A DNA stretch of 6,488 nucleotides from Clostridia bacterium (GTDB lineage: Bacteria > Bacillota > Clostridia > Christensenellales > DTU072), in NCBI GenBank assembly GCA_028701415.1, contig JAQVQU010000054.1, forward strand, positions 1-6,488, given 5' to 3'. The position numbers were made by a program, and so were the translations under genes. Under the pieces are notes generated by a model. The model searched no databases, was not told where the DNA came from, and saw only the letters and a list, made by a program, of their open reading frames with translations. Shown here piece by piece: positions 1 through 6,488 of the stretch (position 1 is the first letter of the stretch; the number at the start of each line of letters is the position of its first letter).

Positions 1-595
1 CACCCGCTAATATCGCATTTAACAGGACATAAATCAACCAAGGAGCTGCCATTGTTCCAATGACAGGAAGTGCGAACTTAACAAATGCTGTCGAATCGTC
101 GGCAATGCTATATAAAGGATTTACACAACTTATCGCGGCGGCAATTATACCTAAGAGAATGATAATGGAACTGAATACTTTGAAAAATTTGCTTCCAGCA
201 GCATATGAGGGATTATCTTTTCTTGCGCCAAGGACTTCTTTCTCGGAGATATAATCGGATGGTTTCCCAGCCTGTTGCTCCATAAAGTGTCCCCAACCCT
301 CATTCACTGAACGAGGCATTGTCTTAATCCGCTGATATACTCCGCCCACATTTTCCTCATCAACTATGCCGTTTGCGTTCACAAAGGCAGTAGTATCATC
401 GAGGTTTTGTTTAAATTTACTCATCTTCCCTGCGCCAGCAACGATCAAGGCGATAATAAAACCAACCAAAATCAATACAGTACAGAGAGCGATTATGTAA
501 ATAGCGGGAGCCATACCTTCCCCCAAGCCCAAAAAGTCCAGGTCGTTAACCAAAATAGAACGTACGCTGTCTAGGGCATTTCTCAAACCTTCCAT
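1..595 (-). CDS. Unrecognised three-helix membrane protein, C-terminal part cut off by the left edge
   Basis: The minus-strand frame is open from an ATG at 593-595 to the window edge (198 codons visible, no stop), so the protein is partial. The start is set by an AGGAG six bases upstream and by a consensus promoter just before it. The N-terminus (residues 1-30) is mildly amphipathic. Hydrophobic segments lie at about 31-55, 138-158 and 172-198. The 80-residue loop between helices 1 and 2 is polar, with lysines K57, K60 and K62 right after helix 1, R125 and K126 in its second half, and K136 and K139 at the start of helix 2. By the positive-inside rule this loop is cytoplasmic and the N-terminus is outside. 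I do not recognise the family. Helix, large cytoplasmic loop, then a helical hairpin resembles the layout of ExbB/TolQ/MotA proton-channel proteins, but I see no diagnostic motif, so this is only topology. The gene is richer in GC (about 43% in sampled stretches) than addAB. The forward-strand frame at 60-254 is a shadow of this gene. Confidence 0.6.
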   Translation of the reverse strand, partial: MEGLRNALDSVRSILVNDLDFLGLGEGMAPAIYIIALCTVLILVGFIIALIVAGAGKMSKFKQNLDDTTAFVNANGIVDEENVGGVYQRIKTMPRSVNEGWGHFMEQQAGKPSDYISEKEVLGARKDNPSYAAGSKFFKVFSSIIILLGIIAAAISCVNPLYSIADDSTAFVKFALPVIGTMAAPWLIYVLLNAILAG

Positions 596-601
596 AACCT
601 T

Positions 602-606
602 CTCCT
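602..606 (-). promoter_or_regulatory. Strong ribosome binding site of the membrane-protein gene
   Basis: On the minus strand AGGAG, within AGGAGAAGG, stands six bases before the ATG at 595. It is a near-perfect anti-Shine-Dalgarno match at good spacing. It decides this start over the in-frame Met at codon 28, which would remove most of the sequence before the first membrane helix. Confidence 0.85.
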
Positions 607-624
607 CAAAGTATATATGTTTAC

Positions 625-653
625 ATTATAAAGTTTAGAGGGGGGTTTTGCAA
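625..653 (-). promoter_or_regulatory. Near-consensus sigma-A-type promoter of the membrane-protein gene
   Basis: Reading the minus strand, a -35 box TTGCAA (648-653) is followed by exactly 17 bases and a perfect -10 box TATAAT (625-630). Transcription would start near 618, giving a leader of about 23 bases that holds the ribosome binding site. Just upstream of the -35 box is an A7 tract within a run of A and T (about 656-675), which resembles an UP element. The 17-base spacer contains six consecutive C residues (640-645). The hexamers and spacing are seen directly. That this is the active promoter is an inference, well supported by its position before a good ribosome binding site. Confidence 0.8.
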
Positions 654-674
654 CCTTTTTTTAAAATATAAATA

Positions 675-682
675 TGCGCGCA
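675..682. promoter_or_regulatory. TGCGCGCA palindrome upstream of the promoter, possible operator
   Basis: A perfect 8-base palindrome of almost pure GC sits in otherwise very AT-rich sequence, about 21 bases upstream of the -35 box. A second GCGCGC core occurs at 841-846 in the same gap. The location is compatible with a regulator binding site, but two short copies are thin evidence and no known operator consensus is recognised. Confidence 0.3.
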
Positions 683-738
683 CAAATAACAAAAATATCA
701 GTCTATATATCTACCTATGTTGATATCGAGTGTATATT

Positions 739-781
739 AATAACTTAAATCGCAATAAAATCTCTTATATAATAAGTTATT
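739..781. repeat. 9-base AT-rich inverted repeat in the gap after addA
   Basis: AATAACTTA at 739-747 is the exact reverse complement of TAAGTTATT at 773-781, separated by 25 bases. The arms hold only one G:C pair. A match of this length is not surprising by chance in such AT-rich DNA. It could form a weak hairpin, but it has no T tract beside it and is not a convincing terminator. Confidence 0.3.
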
Positions 782-855
782 TGAAACTTCTAATAGTGGT
801 TTATAATTACTTTTTGAATAACGCAAGGTATTTTTTATTAGCGCGCATTATTAAA

Positions 856-871
856 TCTAGATCTGTCTAGA
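856..871 (-). terminator. Weak hairpin overlapping the addA stop codon, doubtful terminator
   Basis: TCTAGA occurs at 856-861 and again at 866-871 with a 4-base loop between. It can fold into a 6-base-pair stem that includes the addA stop codon (867-869). Downstream on the minus strand comes TTTAATAATG, a broken T-rich stretch. The stem is short and two-thirds A:T, so termination would be inefficient at best. It is listed because nothing else at the addA 3' end looks better. Confidence 0.2.
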
Positions 872-3800
872 AATCAACAACTTTATCCTGGGACAATAAA
901 TAGATAACTTTTCTAACCACAGTTTTTTTGAGTACTCTTTCTATTGCCAAAGAATATACTCTCATTTGCTCAAAGTATCTTTGCTTAATCACCTCTGGAC
1001 TACTCCTGCTATACTTATAATCAACAAGCGTGACTTCTTCCCCTTCTATAGACATTAAATCAATTACTCCTTGGACGATGACCTTTTCTTCGGAAACAGT
1101 CCCTCCTTCGATTACCTCATTATATGGCAGATACATCATAAAGGGTTGCTCTCTCAAAATTTCTTTGCCTTTCATATCTTTAAACAACTGATTGTTTAAT
1201 GCCCTTATGATGACACTATCATCGATTTCCTCTCTTTTCACTCCTTTCCCAGGGATTCCCTCAAGAAACAATCTATCTATTTCATTTTTAATTTCTTCAC
1301 TAGCTGTCTTCGATATATCTATTTTTTCAAGAATTTTGTGATAAAAGGTTCCTTGATCTGGAGAGTAAGGTACCATATTAGGCATTATTCCTTCTTCGCT
1401 ATTATTCTTCTCGATTGTAGTCATGGTGGTTGACGCTAGCTCAGTTACTGTATACTTATTATGAATTTTTGTGGATGGAGAATATTCATAGTTATGAAAG
1501 GATAATATTTCGGAATCTTTTATTTTTGGAAGTGTTAATTTTTGAGTTTCTTCTGTCTCTTTCTCTGGTTGATAGTTATCATAATACTCCTCTTTGAAAG
1601 ATGGATAGCGGGAACATGCGTACTCTATCAAGCAATTTAGCTTAGATATCTCCTCTACCCTGCCATTTGAGTCAAAATTCTTAGGAGGCTTGGCTCCGGT
1701 AATAAATAGCCTATTCATGGCTCTAGTCAGAGCTACATAGAGGATTCTCATCTGCTCCTCTTTTTCTCTTTCCGACAACCTTTCGGATATTGAAACATAT
1801 GAGGGGGTTTGAATAAGCTTTCTAAGTCTAATATCCACATATTTGGCTGACACTCCTAAGTCCTTATCCATCAAGATATCTTTTGAATTAACTTTTGATT
1901 TTGTAAATCCTTGATCGCTATTTGTAAAAAATACGATAGGGAACTCTAATCCCTTACTCCCATGGATAGTATTGATTCTTACACAATTTGAGCCTGAACC
2001 TGGAAGCTTAACTTCAATATCTAAATCTTTATCAGCCCAATTCAAATATGCCTCGATGTTTCTATTGAATTCCTTATCTCTAAGGTATTCTACAAACGTA
2101 TTAAAGGAGGATATTCGAGAATCCCCCGATGAAAGCATCTCTGCATCAAAGCCTGTCTCTGTCGCAATCTTCATCATTAGAGAAGCAACATCTGTAAGGT
2201 AGGACTCATCTCTATATTTGTCTATTATATCTAGTATCTTCTTGGCTTTTTTACCTATTTCTCCTTTTGCTCTGCTCAGTGCTTGATATATGGTTTCTTT
2301 TTTTATGTTGTCTATTTCTTGGATCTTCTCTTCCTCTGATAGCGTTTTGCTATCTTTTATCTCTTTTATTCTATGAGTTCTAAGCGCCAATAAATCACTT
2401 GAAGAAAACTTTCCAAAAAATGATGTCATTAGATAGGTTAAAGGATAGTCTTGCTCGGGATTAGAAATTGTTCTAAGCACGCAGTTCATAGTTTTTATAT
2501 CATCTTTTTCTATAGCGTCCGCCCCTCCAATTGACTCGTAAGGAATACCTCTTCTTTCAAAGGCTTCAGCATAAGGCAAAACATTTCTGTTTCTTTGAAG
2601 AAGAACTATGTCCCTGTAATCTATTTTTCTGTTTGCTGATATCTTTTTATCATAAATCTCTTCTTTACCTACCATAGAAACAATTGCATCTGCTACCCAT
2701 TCTGCCTCCGGGTCAGCTTTAGCCTCTTTTCTCGGGGCATTAGAAACAGAATATATCTCTGGCCACAAGGTATCTGAGGCACTCTCCTCCCCCCCTTCTT
2801 CCTCATTGTCCTTTTTGTCAAATAATTTTACAGTTACTGGGGGAGTCTTTTGATCTAATGGGAATCTATTAAAAGGGGTCATTTGAGATTCTTCTTTGTA
2901 ATTCACGCTTCCAAAACTTTCTGACATAATAACCGCAAAAACATCATTTACAAATTCAAGTATTTTTTGATGGCTTCTGTAGTTAAAATTTAGGGATTTT
3001 GACTCCCCTATTTCTTTGAATTTTTTGAAGGAATCATGCTTTTCTTTCATAATATCTGGATCCGAATTTCTAAACATATATATTGATTGTTTAATATCTC
3101 CCACCATAAAAATATTGTTATTAGATATTCTTTTTAATATCATTTCCTGAAGATTGTTTGTATCCTGATATTCATCTATGAATATATGTTTTTTAGATTC
3201 TAAAATATCTCTTGCTATCTTGCTTGGGCCTTCTATTCCATCTTTTTCTTCAGTCAATATCCTGAGAGCATATCTTTCAACGTCTGAAAAAGACATCTTG
3301 TTTGTATCCTTTTTTAATTGTTCAAATTTTTTGATTACGCATTCAGTCATTTCAATCAGTAGTAGAAGCATATTTCTGGAGCTCGTCTCCATCTTTACCA
3401 CTGTTTTTTCGTCTGGGAAAACTGCTTTCATTTCGTTTATATGCCCTTCTACCTCTTTCATAGAGGCATTATATCTATCTCTCTCCTCCTTGTTTTTGCA
3501 CTCGTACGCTAAAAGCTTTTGGGGAAAATTCAAAGAAGCTCTATCGATGCGTGAGCACAAATCGGACATGCTTGAATATTCTTTTCCTACTTCTAAAATC
3601 CTTTTTACAAGATCCTGATACCTATTCCCTAATTCTCTACTGGCGCTCCGTTTCTCTTGAACTCTTTCTTTTATATCTATGGCTCTTACTCTAAACTTTT
3701 CAATTAGTCTTTTAATAGCTTTATTTTCTATTACCTCAATATCACAAGATTCTCTCATTTTTTTAAGTTCTTTTTCTTGGCTAGGAAAAGCCCCCGTTCG

Positions 3801-4346
3801 AGAATAAATTTCTCTGACAATCTCACTCAGTCTTCCAAGATTTCTTCCACTTGAAAAATACTTGCCCAAAACCAATAAAGCTTCATCTTCCCTCTCTATT
3901 CTTTCGGTTATCTCCGTTTGAATTGCTTCTAAAAGAAGAACTGATTCTTCTCCTTGAGAAAGCACCCCTAGTCCCGGATTGACGCCTATAACCTCATAGT
4001 GTTTTTGAACAATAGCATTGCAAAAACTATCTATGGTCCCAATATCAGCTTGAGGTAAATCTACTATTTGTTTTCTCAGATGGTCTCTTGTTTCATCCGA
4101 TTTAGCTTCTTTAATCCTTTCTTTAAGCTTTTCAGAAATTTTGTCTCTCATATCCGCTGCGGAATTATTAGTGAATGTCACCACTATTATCTGGCTTACA
4201 TCCACTCCCGACTCTATATATCTAACTATTTTTTCCACCATTACAGATGTCTTGCCACTTCCCGCAGAAGCAAATATTATCAAATCTTTTTTTTCATTAA
4301 AATCTAGTATCTCAAGTTGTTCTGGCTGCCAAATTGTTTTGCTCAT
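867..4346 (-). CDS. addA: AddA: helicase and nuclease subunit of the AddAB double-strand-break repair enzyme
   Basis: AddA is the 3'-to-5' motor and one of the two nucleases of cytoplasmic AddAB. With AddB it unwinds and trims broken DNA ends and prepares the 3' strand for RecA. At 1159 residues the protein is close to the usual 1200 or so. Superfamily 1A motifs are all present: a Q-motif region WQPEQ (6-10), Walker A ASAGSGKT (26-33), Ia VVTFTNNSAADMR (55-67), TIDSFC (104-109), Walker B IDEYQDT (390-396), III VGDIKQSIYMFR (415-426), IV NFNYRS (453-458), V INTIHGSKGLEF (791-802) and VI LYVALTRA (869-876). A low-complexity acidic linker lies at about 511-550, as is common in AddA. The C-terminal RecB-type nuclease has H1003, D1096 in GVIDLM, D1109 and K1111 in VDYK, and Q1127/Y1131 in QMRVY, so it looks active. 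It lies 132 bases downstream of addB on the same strand and is probably cotranscribed. The start is supported by GAGGG upstream. Identification is secure. Confidence 0.98.
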   Translation of the reverse strand: MSKTIWQPEQLEILDFNEKKDLIIFASAGSGKTSVMVEKIVRYIESGVDVSQIIVVTFTNNSAADMRDKISEKLKERIKEAKSDETRDHLRKQIVDLPQADIGTIDSFCNAIVQKHYEVIGVNPGLGVLSQGEESVLLLEAIQTEITERIEREDEALLVLGKYFSSGRNLGRLSEIVREIYSRTGAFPSQEKELKKMRESCDIEVIENKAIKRLIEKFRVRAIDIKERVQEKRSASRELGNRYQDLVKRILEVGKEYSSMSDLCSRIDRASLNFPQKLLAYECKNKEERDRYNASMKEVEGHINEMKAVFPDEKTVVKMETSSRNMLLLLIEMTECVIKKFEQLKKDTNKMSFSDVERYALRILTEEKDGIEGPSKIARDILESKKHIFIDEYQDTNNLQEMILKRISNNNIFMVGDIKQSIYMFRNSDPDIMKEKHDSFKKFKEIGESKSLNFNYRSHQKILEFVNDVFAVIMSESFGSVNYKEESQMTPFNRFPLDQKTPPVTVKLFDKKDNEEEGGEESASDTLWPEIYSVSNAPRKEAKADPEAEWVADAIVSMVGKEEIYDKKISANRKIDYRDIVLLQRNRNVLPYAEAFERRGIPYESIGGADAIEKDDIKTMNCVLRTISNPEQDYPLTYLMTSFFGKFSSSDLLALRTHRIKEIKDSKTLSEEEKIQEIDNIKKETIYQALSRAKGEIGKKAKKILDIIDKYRDESYLTDVASLMMKIATETGFDAEMLSSGDSRISSFNTFVEYLRDKEFNRNIEAYLNWADKDLDIEVKLPGSGSNCVRINTIHGSKGLEFPIVFFTNSDQGFTKSKVNSKDILMDKDLGVSAKYVDIRLRKLIQTPSYVSISERLSEREKEEQMRILYVALTRAMNRLFITGAKPPKNFDSNGRVEEISKLNCLIEYACSRYPSFKEEYYDNYQPEKETEETQKLTLPKIKDSEILSFHNYEYSPSTKIHNKYTVTELASTTMTTIEKNNSEEGIMPNMVPYSPDQGTFYHKILEKIDISKTASEEIKNEIDRLFLEGIPGKGVKREEIDDSVIIRALNNQLFKDMKGKEILREQPFMMYLPYNEVIEGGTVSEEKVIVQGVIDLMSIEGEEVTLVDYKYSRSSPEVIKQRYFEQMRVYSLAIERVLKKTVVRKVIYLLSQDKVVDF

Positions 4347-4355
4347 TTTCTTTTT

Positions 4356-4360
4356 CCCTC
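4356..4360 (-). promoter_or_regulatory. Ribosome binding site of addA
   Basis: On the minus strand GAGGG lies nine bases before the ATG at 4346, within a purine-rich run GAGGGAAAAAGAAA. The match to the anti-Shine-Dalgarno sequence is moderate and the spacing slightly long but acceptable. It fits the start that gives the expected AddA N-terminus, with the Q-motif region at residues 6-10. Confidence 0.7.
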
Positions 4361-4469
4361 AAATTTCAAATTCTTTTAGTTACAATCCTTTTCTGTCTTA
4401 CTATTTTTCTATGCATATATCTTTTTAAGCGAAATTATTTGCATAAAGCTCAAATAGCATTTTCAAAAG

Positions 4470-4498
4470 TTCAAATACTTATCTTTCAAAATACTTAT
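4470..4498. repeat. Short near-perfect direct repeat spanning the end of addB
   Basis: On the plus strand TTCAAATACTTAT (4470-4482) and TTCAAAATACTTAT (4485-4498) differ only by one A in the A run and are two bases apart. The pair covers the last codons and the stop codon of addB (stop at 4479-4481). It looks like a small slippage duplication at the 3' end of the gene. No function is implied. Confidence 0.6.
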
Positions 4499-6488
4499 TA
4501 AATATTTCCTTTGCGCCTGTATTAGTGATTAATACTCTATAATCTTTGTCTTGTGCCCCCGAACATGCTCCTTTAAGAAAACAATTATCGCAACCTTTCC
4601 CAATTAGCGGTGATTTTTCAAAGCACCCTGTATTAATCTCAACAAATGCCTGCTTTATTAGCTCCTTTACCCAATCCATCATTTTTTCCATCTTAGTAAG
4701 ATCTGAGAGGGGATAAAGAGAGGTGGCTGGAAGCACACCCCCTCCTTTTTTGTCCGCTTTTAAATCAAAAGGCAAAACTGTGGAGGAGGCTTTTTCTCCC
4801 GAGGAGGCTTTATAAAAACTTTCTTTGTCTAGAGCCAAAAAATTCTCATCATCTGTAACTATTTGACCCTTGAAGCGATAACTCTTCCCATCCTTATTCA
4901 GATTTTCGGATAACACCATATATACCCCACCAGCTGGTTTGTATTCGGGGTGATTTTCTTTGAGTCCCATTAAATATATGTATGGCTGAATTTCTATTCC
5001 AGAGTACACATTTTTAATGTCTCCTTTGCTTGCCGCTCCTCCTGTTTTATAATCGACTACTATTGCCCTCTTTCCCTCATCTTCTATCTCGCACACATCC
5101 ACCCTATCAATTATTCCACTTATATATATTTTTTGACCATCTTCAAGGACTATTCCTGAACCACTTTTTTCTCCAAAGACAAAATACTCCTCAAAGTGCA
5201 AGGGTCTATACTCCCCTTTTGCCACATTTTCAGTAAGGTCGGTTATTAAATCTTTGCACTCTTGCTTTAAATTATCTATCTTAAGCTTGCTCTCGGGATC
5301 TTTTATATAGATTTCAATGCTTTCAGCATTTGAAAAAGCCTTTTCGATAGCCTTAGCCCCTAAAGTATCTATCTCCTCCTCAGTAAGCGATTTGTATTCC
5401 CTCTTTAGAGCGTTGATACTTCCGAAATACTCCTGAAGCACTGCATGGACTAGTGTCCCGATATGTGCAGGGTCAATACTTCCTATCTCTCTGTCTTTAA
5501 CAGATAAGCCATATTTCAAAAAGAATAAATATGGACAAGAGAAAAATGTTTCTAGTGCACTGGAATTAAGTTTAATAATCCCTGGAAGTTGCTTGAAAAA
5601 ATAGGGGGCGTAATTATTTTCATCAGGAATACAATCGTCCTCTTTTAAATTTTCCGGGAGAGAATTAAATAGTTCCTTAGGAAGACTGTTTTTTAGAGAA
5701 GACAAGTTTTTAAAAACTTTGGTCGGGTCCTTTGCGGAGTGAATACTTTCCTTGTTAGCCAGATATGTAAAAAAAGTATTGGCAGCCGAACACCCTATAT
5801 CCTCTAAATCCTCTTTGGTCTGGGCATTATCCAAACTAAACTTTTCGGTTAATGACTCTATCTTAATTCCCGTTAAATTAATTATTTCCGTTATTGCCTC
5901 GGATGGTTTTTGACCTTCGCCCTTAAGATTGTTAAGAGAATATCCAATATATAACCTTTTTTGGAATTTGCTTATTAAATCTATAAATGAGTATCTCTCA
6001 TACATAATAAGATCCTTTTCGGTTGGATAAATAGGCATGTTTTCTTTTTCCATCATTTGAGTATCTTTAGGATTAAGCATGCTCGCTCCAATTCTCCCGG
6101 ATAAAAGATTGGCAGAAGACGCTCCTATGACAAAAACAACCTTAGGTCTTGTTACATAACTAGTAGTTAAATCCCCCACAAAAACACTGTCAAGATATCT
6201 TGGGATCATAGCTATACTCTGCTGAGAAATCAAGGTCTTCAGGTATTGATCAAACATAGCTATATCACCTTGCTCTTCCCCAATAATTTGCTCAGCGGTA
6301 ACAAAGAGCTCTTCTAAAATTTTGTTTGCTCTTATATTAATCTCTTCTAAGGTTCCTTCCTTCCGAGATTTCTCAGATCTATGTTTTGTCACTATGTTAT
6401 TTAGAGTATCGATTGACTCCTCGAGTAAGGCCCTGCAAACCTCAATGTATCCTTTAACATCCATATGTTTTCTTTTTTCAAGGTTCGG
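4479..6488 (-). CDS. addB: AddB: structural, Fe-S and nuclease subunit of AddAB, N-terminal part beyond the right edge
   Basis: AddB partners AddA, cuts the 5' strand and, in studied homologues, recognises Chi through its inactive helicase half. Residues are numbered from the Met codon at 6464, but this is not the true start: the frame stays open for eight more codons to the edge, no ribosome binding site precedes that Met, and the protein begins mid-domain. Residues 91-121 (with VGDLTTS) and 156-177 match the end of the helicase-like half; the motif VI region reads ISKFQKRL, without the usual LTRA. The RecB-type nuclease is complete: H340 in GTLVH, D453 in GIIDRVD, D471 and K473 in VDYKTGG, and Q493/Y497 in QPYIY. 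Four cysteines, C310 in FFSCPY and C625/C628/C634 in CDNCFLKGAC, form the CxxCx5C iron-sulfur clasp that staples the nuclease domain. Compared with the remembered Bacillus subtilis AddB cysteine positions, about 490 residues should be missing. It is upstream of addA in a probable operon. Confidence 0.96.
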   Translation of the reverse strand, partial: PNLEKRKHMDVKGYIEVCRALLEESIDTLNNIVTKHRSEKSRKEGTLEEINIRANKILEELFVTAEQIIGEEQGDIAMFDQYLKTLISQQSIAMIPRYLDSVFVGDLTTSYVTRPKVVFVIGASSANLLSGRIGASMLNPKDTQMMEKENMPIYPTEKDLIMYERYSFIDLISKFQKRLYIGYSLNNLKGEGQKPSEAITEIINLTGIKIESLTEKFSLDNAQTKEDLEDIGCSAANTFFTYLANKESIHSAKDPTKVFKNLSSLKNSLPKELFNSLPENLKEDDCIPDENNYAPYFFKQLPGIIKLNSSALETFFSCPYLFFLKYGLSVKDREIGSIDPAHIGTLVHAVLQEYFGSINALKREYKSLTEEEIDTLGAKAIEKAFSNAESIEIYIKDPESKLKIDNLKQECKDLITDLTENVAKGEYRPLHFEEYFVFGEKSGSGIVLEDGQKIYISGIIDRVDVCEIEDEGKRAIVVDYKTGGAASKGDIKNVYSGIEIQPYIYLMGLKENHPEYKPAGGVYMVLSENLNKDGKSYRFKGQIVTDDENFLALDKESFYKASSGEKASSTVLPFDLKADKKGGGVLPATSLYPLSDLTKMEKMMDWVKELIKQAFVEINTGCFEKSPLIGKGCDNCFLKGACSGAQDKDYRVLITNTGAKEIFNKYFER

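Noticed and set aside
60..254. Forward-strand open frame of 64 codons at the left end
   Set aside because: It lies entirely antisense to the membrane-protein gene, which has a promoter, a ribosome binding site and sensible membrane helices. The forward frame has no ribosome binding site of note and no recognisable domain.
640..662. Forward-strand terminator: GGTT-TTGC-AACC followed by seven T
   Set aside because: The stem has only four standard pairs, no forward-strand gene ends before it, and the same bases are better explained as the -35 region and upstream A tract of the minus-strand promoter.
3178..3618. Forward-strand open frame of 146 codons inside addA
   Set aside because: It is antisense to conserved AddA coding sequence starting near the Walker B motif. 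The serine- and leucine-rich translation is typical of a reverse-frame shadow of an AT-rich gene. The other forward frames at 1972-2202, 4068-4307, 4141-4428 and 5030-5236 are rejected for the same reason.
4347..4478. Internal promoter for addA in the gap after addB
   Set aside because: TTGAAA with TATGCA (spacing 15) is the best pair I could find. It has a poor -10 box and poor spacing, so I do not call it.
4606..4610. AGCGG pentamer, the Bacillus subtilis Chi sequence, seen here and near 503 and 1605
   Set aside because: A five-base word is expected several times by chance in 6.5 kb. The Chi sequence of this organism is unknown and would need genome-wide skew statistics.
6462..6464. ATG at 6464 as the real start of addB
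   Set aside because: The frame continues open to the window edge, no ribosome binding site stands before the ATG, and a protein starting here would lack about 490 N-terminal residues while keeping complete C-terminal domains. It is an internal Met of a gene cut by the window.

Overview
The window reads as a chromosomal segment of an AT-rich Firmicute, probably a member of the Clostridia. The reasons are the use of AddAB (rather than RecBCD or AdnAB) for double-strand-break processing, with the Fe-S-cluster type of AddB; AGGAGA/GAGGG-type ribosome binding sites; a consensus sigma-A-like promoter; and roughly one-third GC in the stretches of the repair genes I counted. The genus cannot be named from this sequence.

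All three genes lie on the minus strand, so they are read from the right edge to the left. From 6488 to 4479 is the C-terminal part of addB, cut by the right edge: the visible part carries the end of the degenerate helicase-like half, the complete RecB-type nuclease domain and all four cysteines of the iron-sulfur clasp. A 132-base gap with no clear promoter or terminator follows. Then comes a complete addA (4346 to 867), with all the superfamily 1 helicase motifs and an intact C-terminal nuclease. The two products form the AddAB helicase-nuclease, which resects DNA ends and loads RecA for recombinational repair. Both nuclease sites look intact.

A very AT-rich gap (866 to 596) follows. It holds a weak hairpin at the addA stop, two isolated GCGCGC palindromes, and a near-consensus promoter (TTGCAA, 17 bases, TATAAT) with a strong ribosome binding site. 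These serve a third gene that starts at 595 and runs off the left edge. It encodes a three-helix membrane protein of unknown function and is visibly richer in GC than addAB. It has its own promoter and is probably not part of the repair operon.

I see no mobile element, CRISPR array, tRNA or rRNA. The addAB part is ordinary core biology. The least explained item is the membrane-protein gene at the left edge with its strong, possibly regulated promoter.
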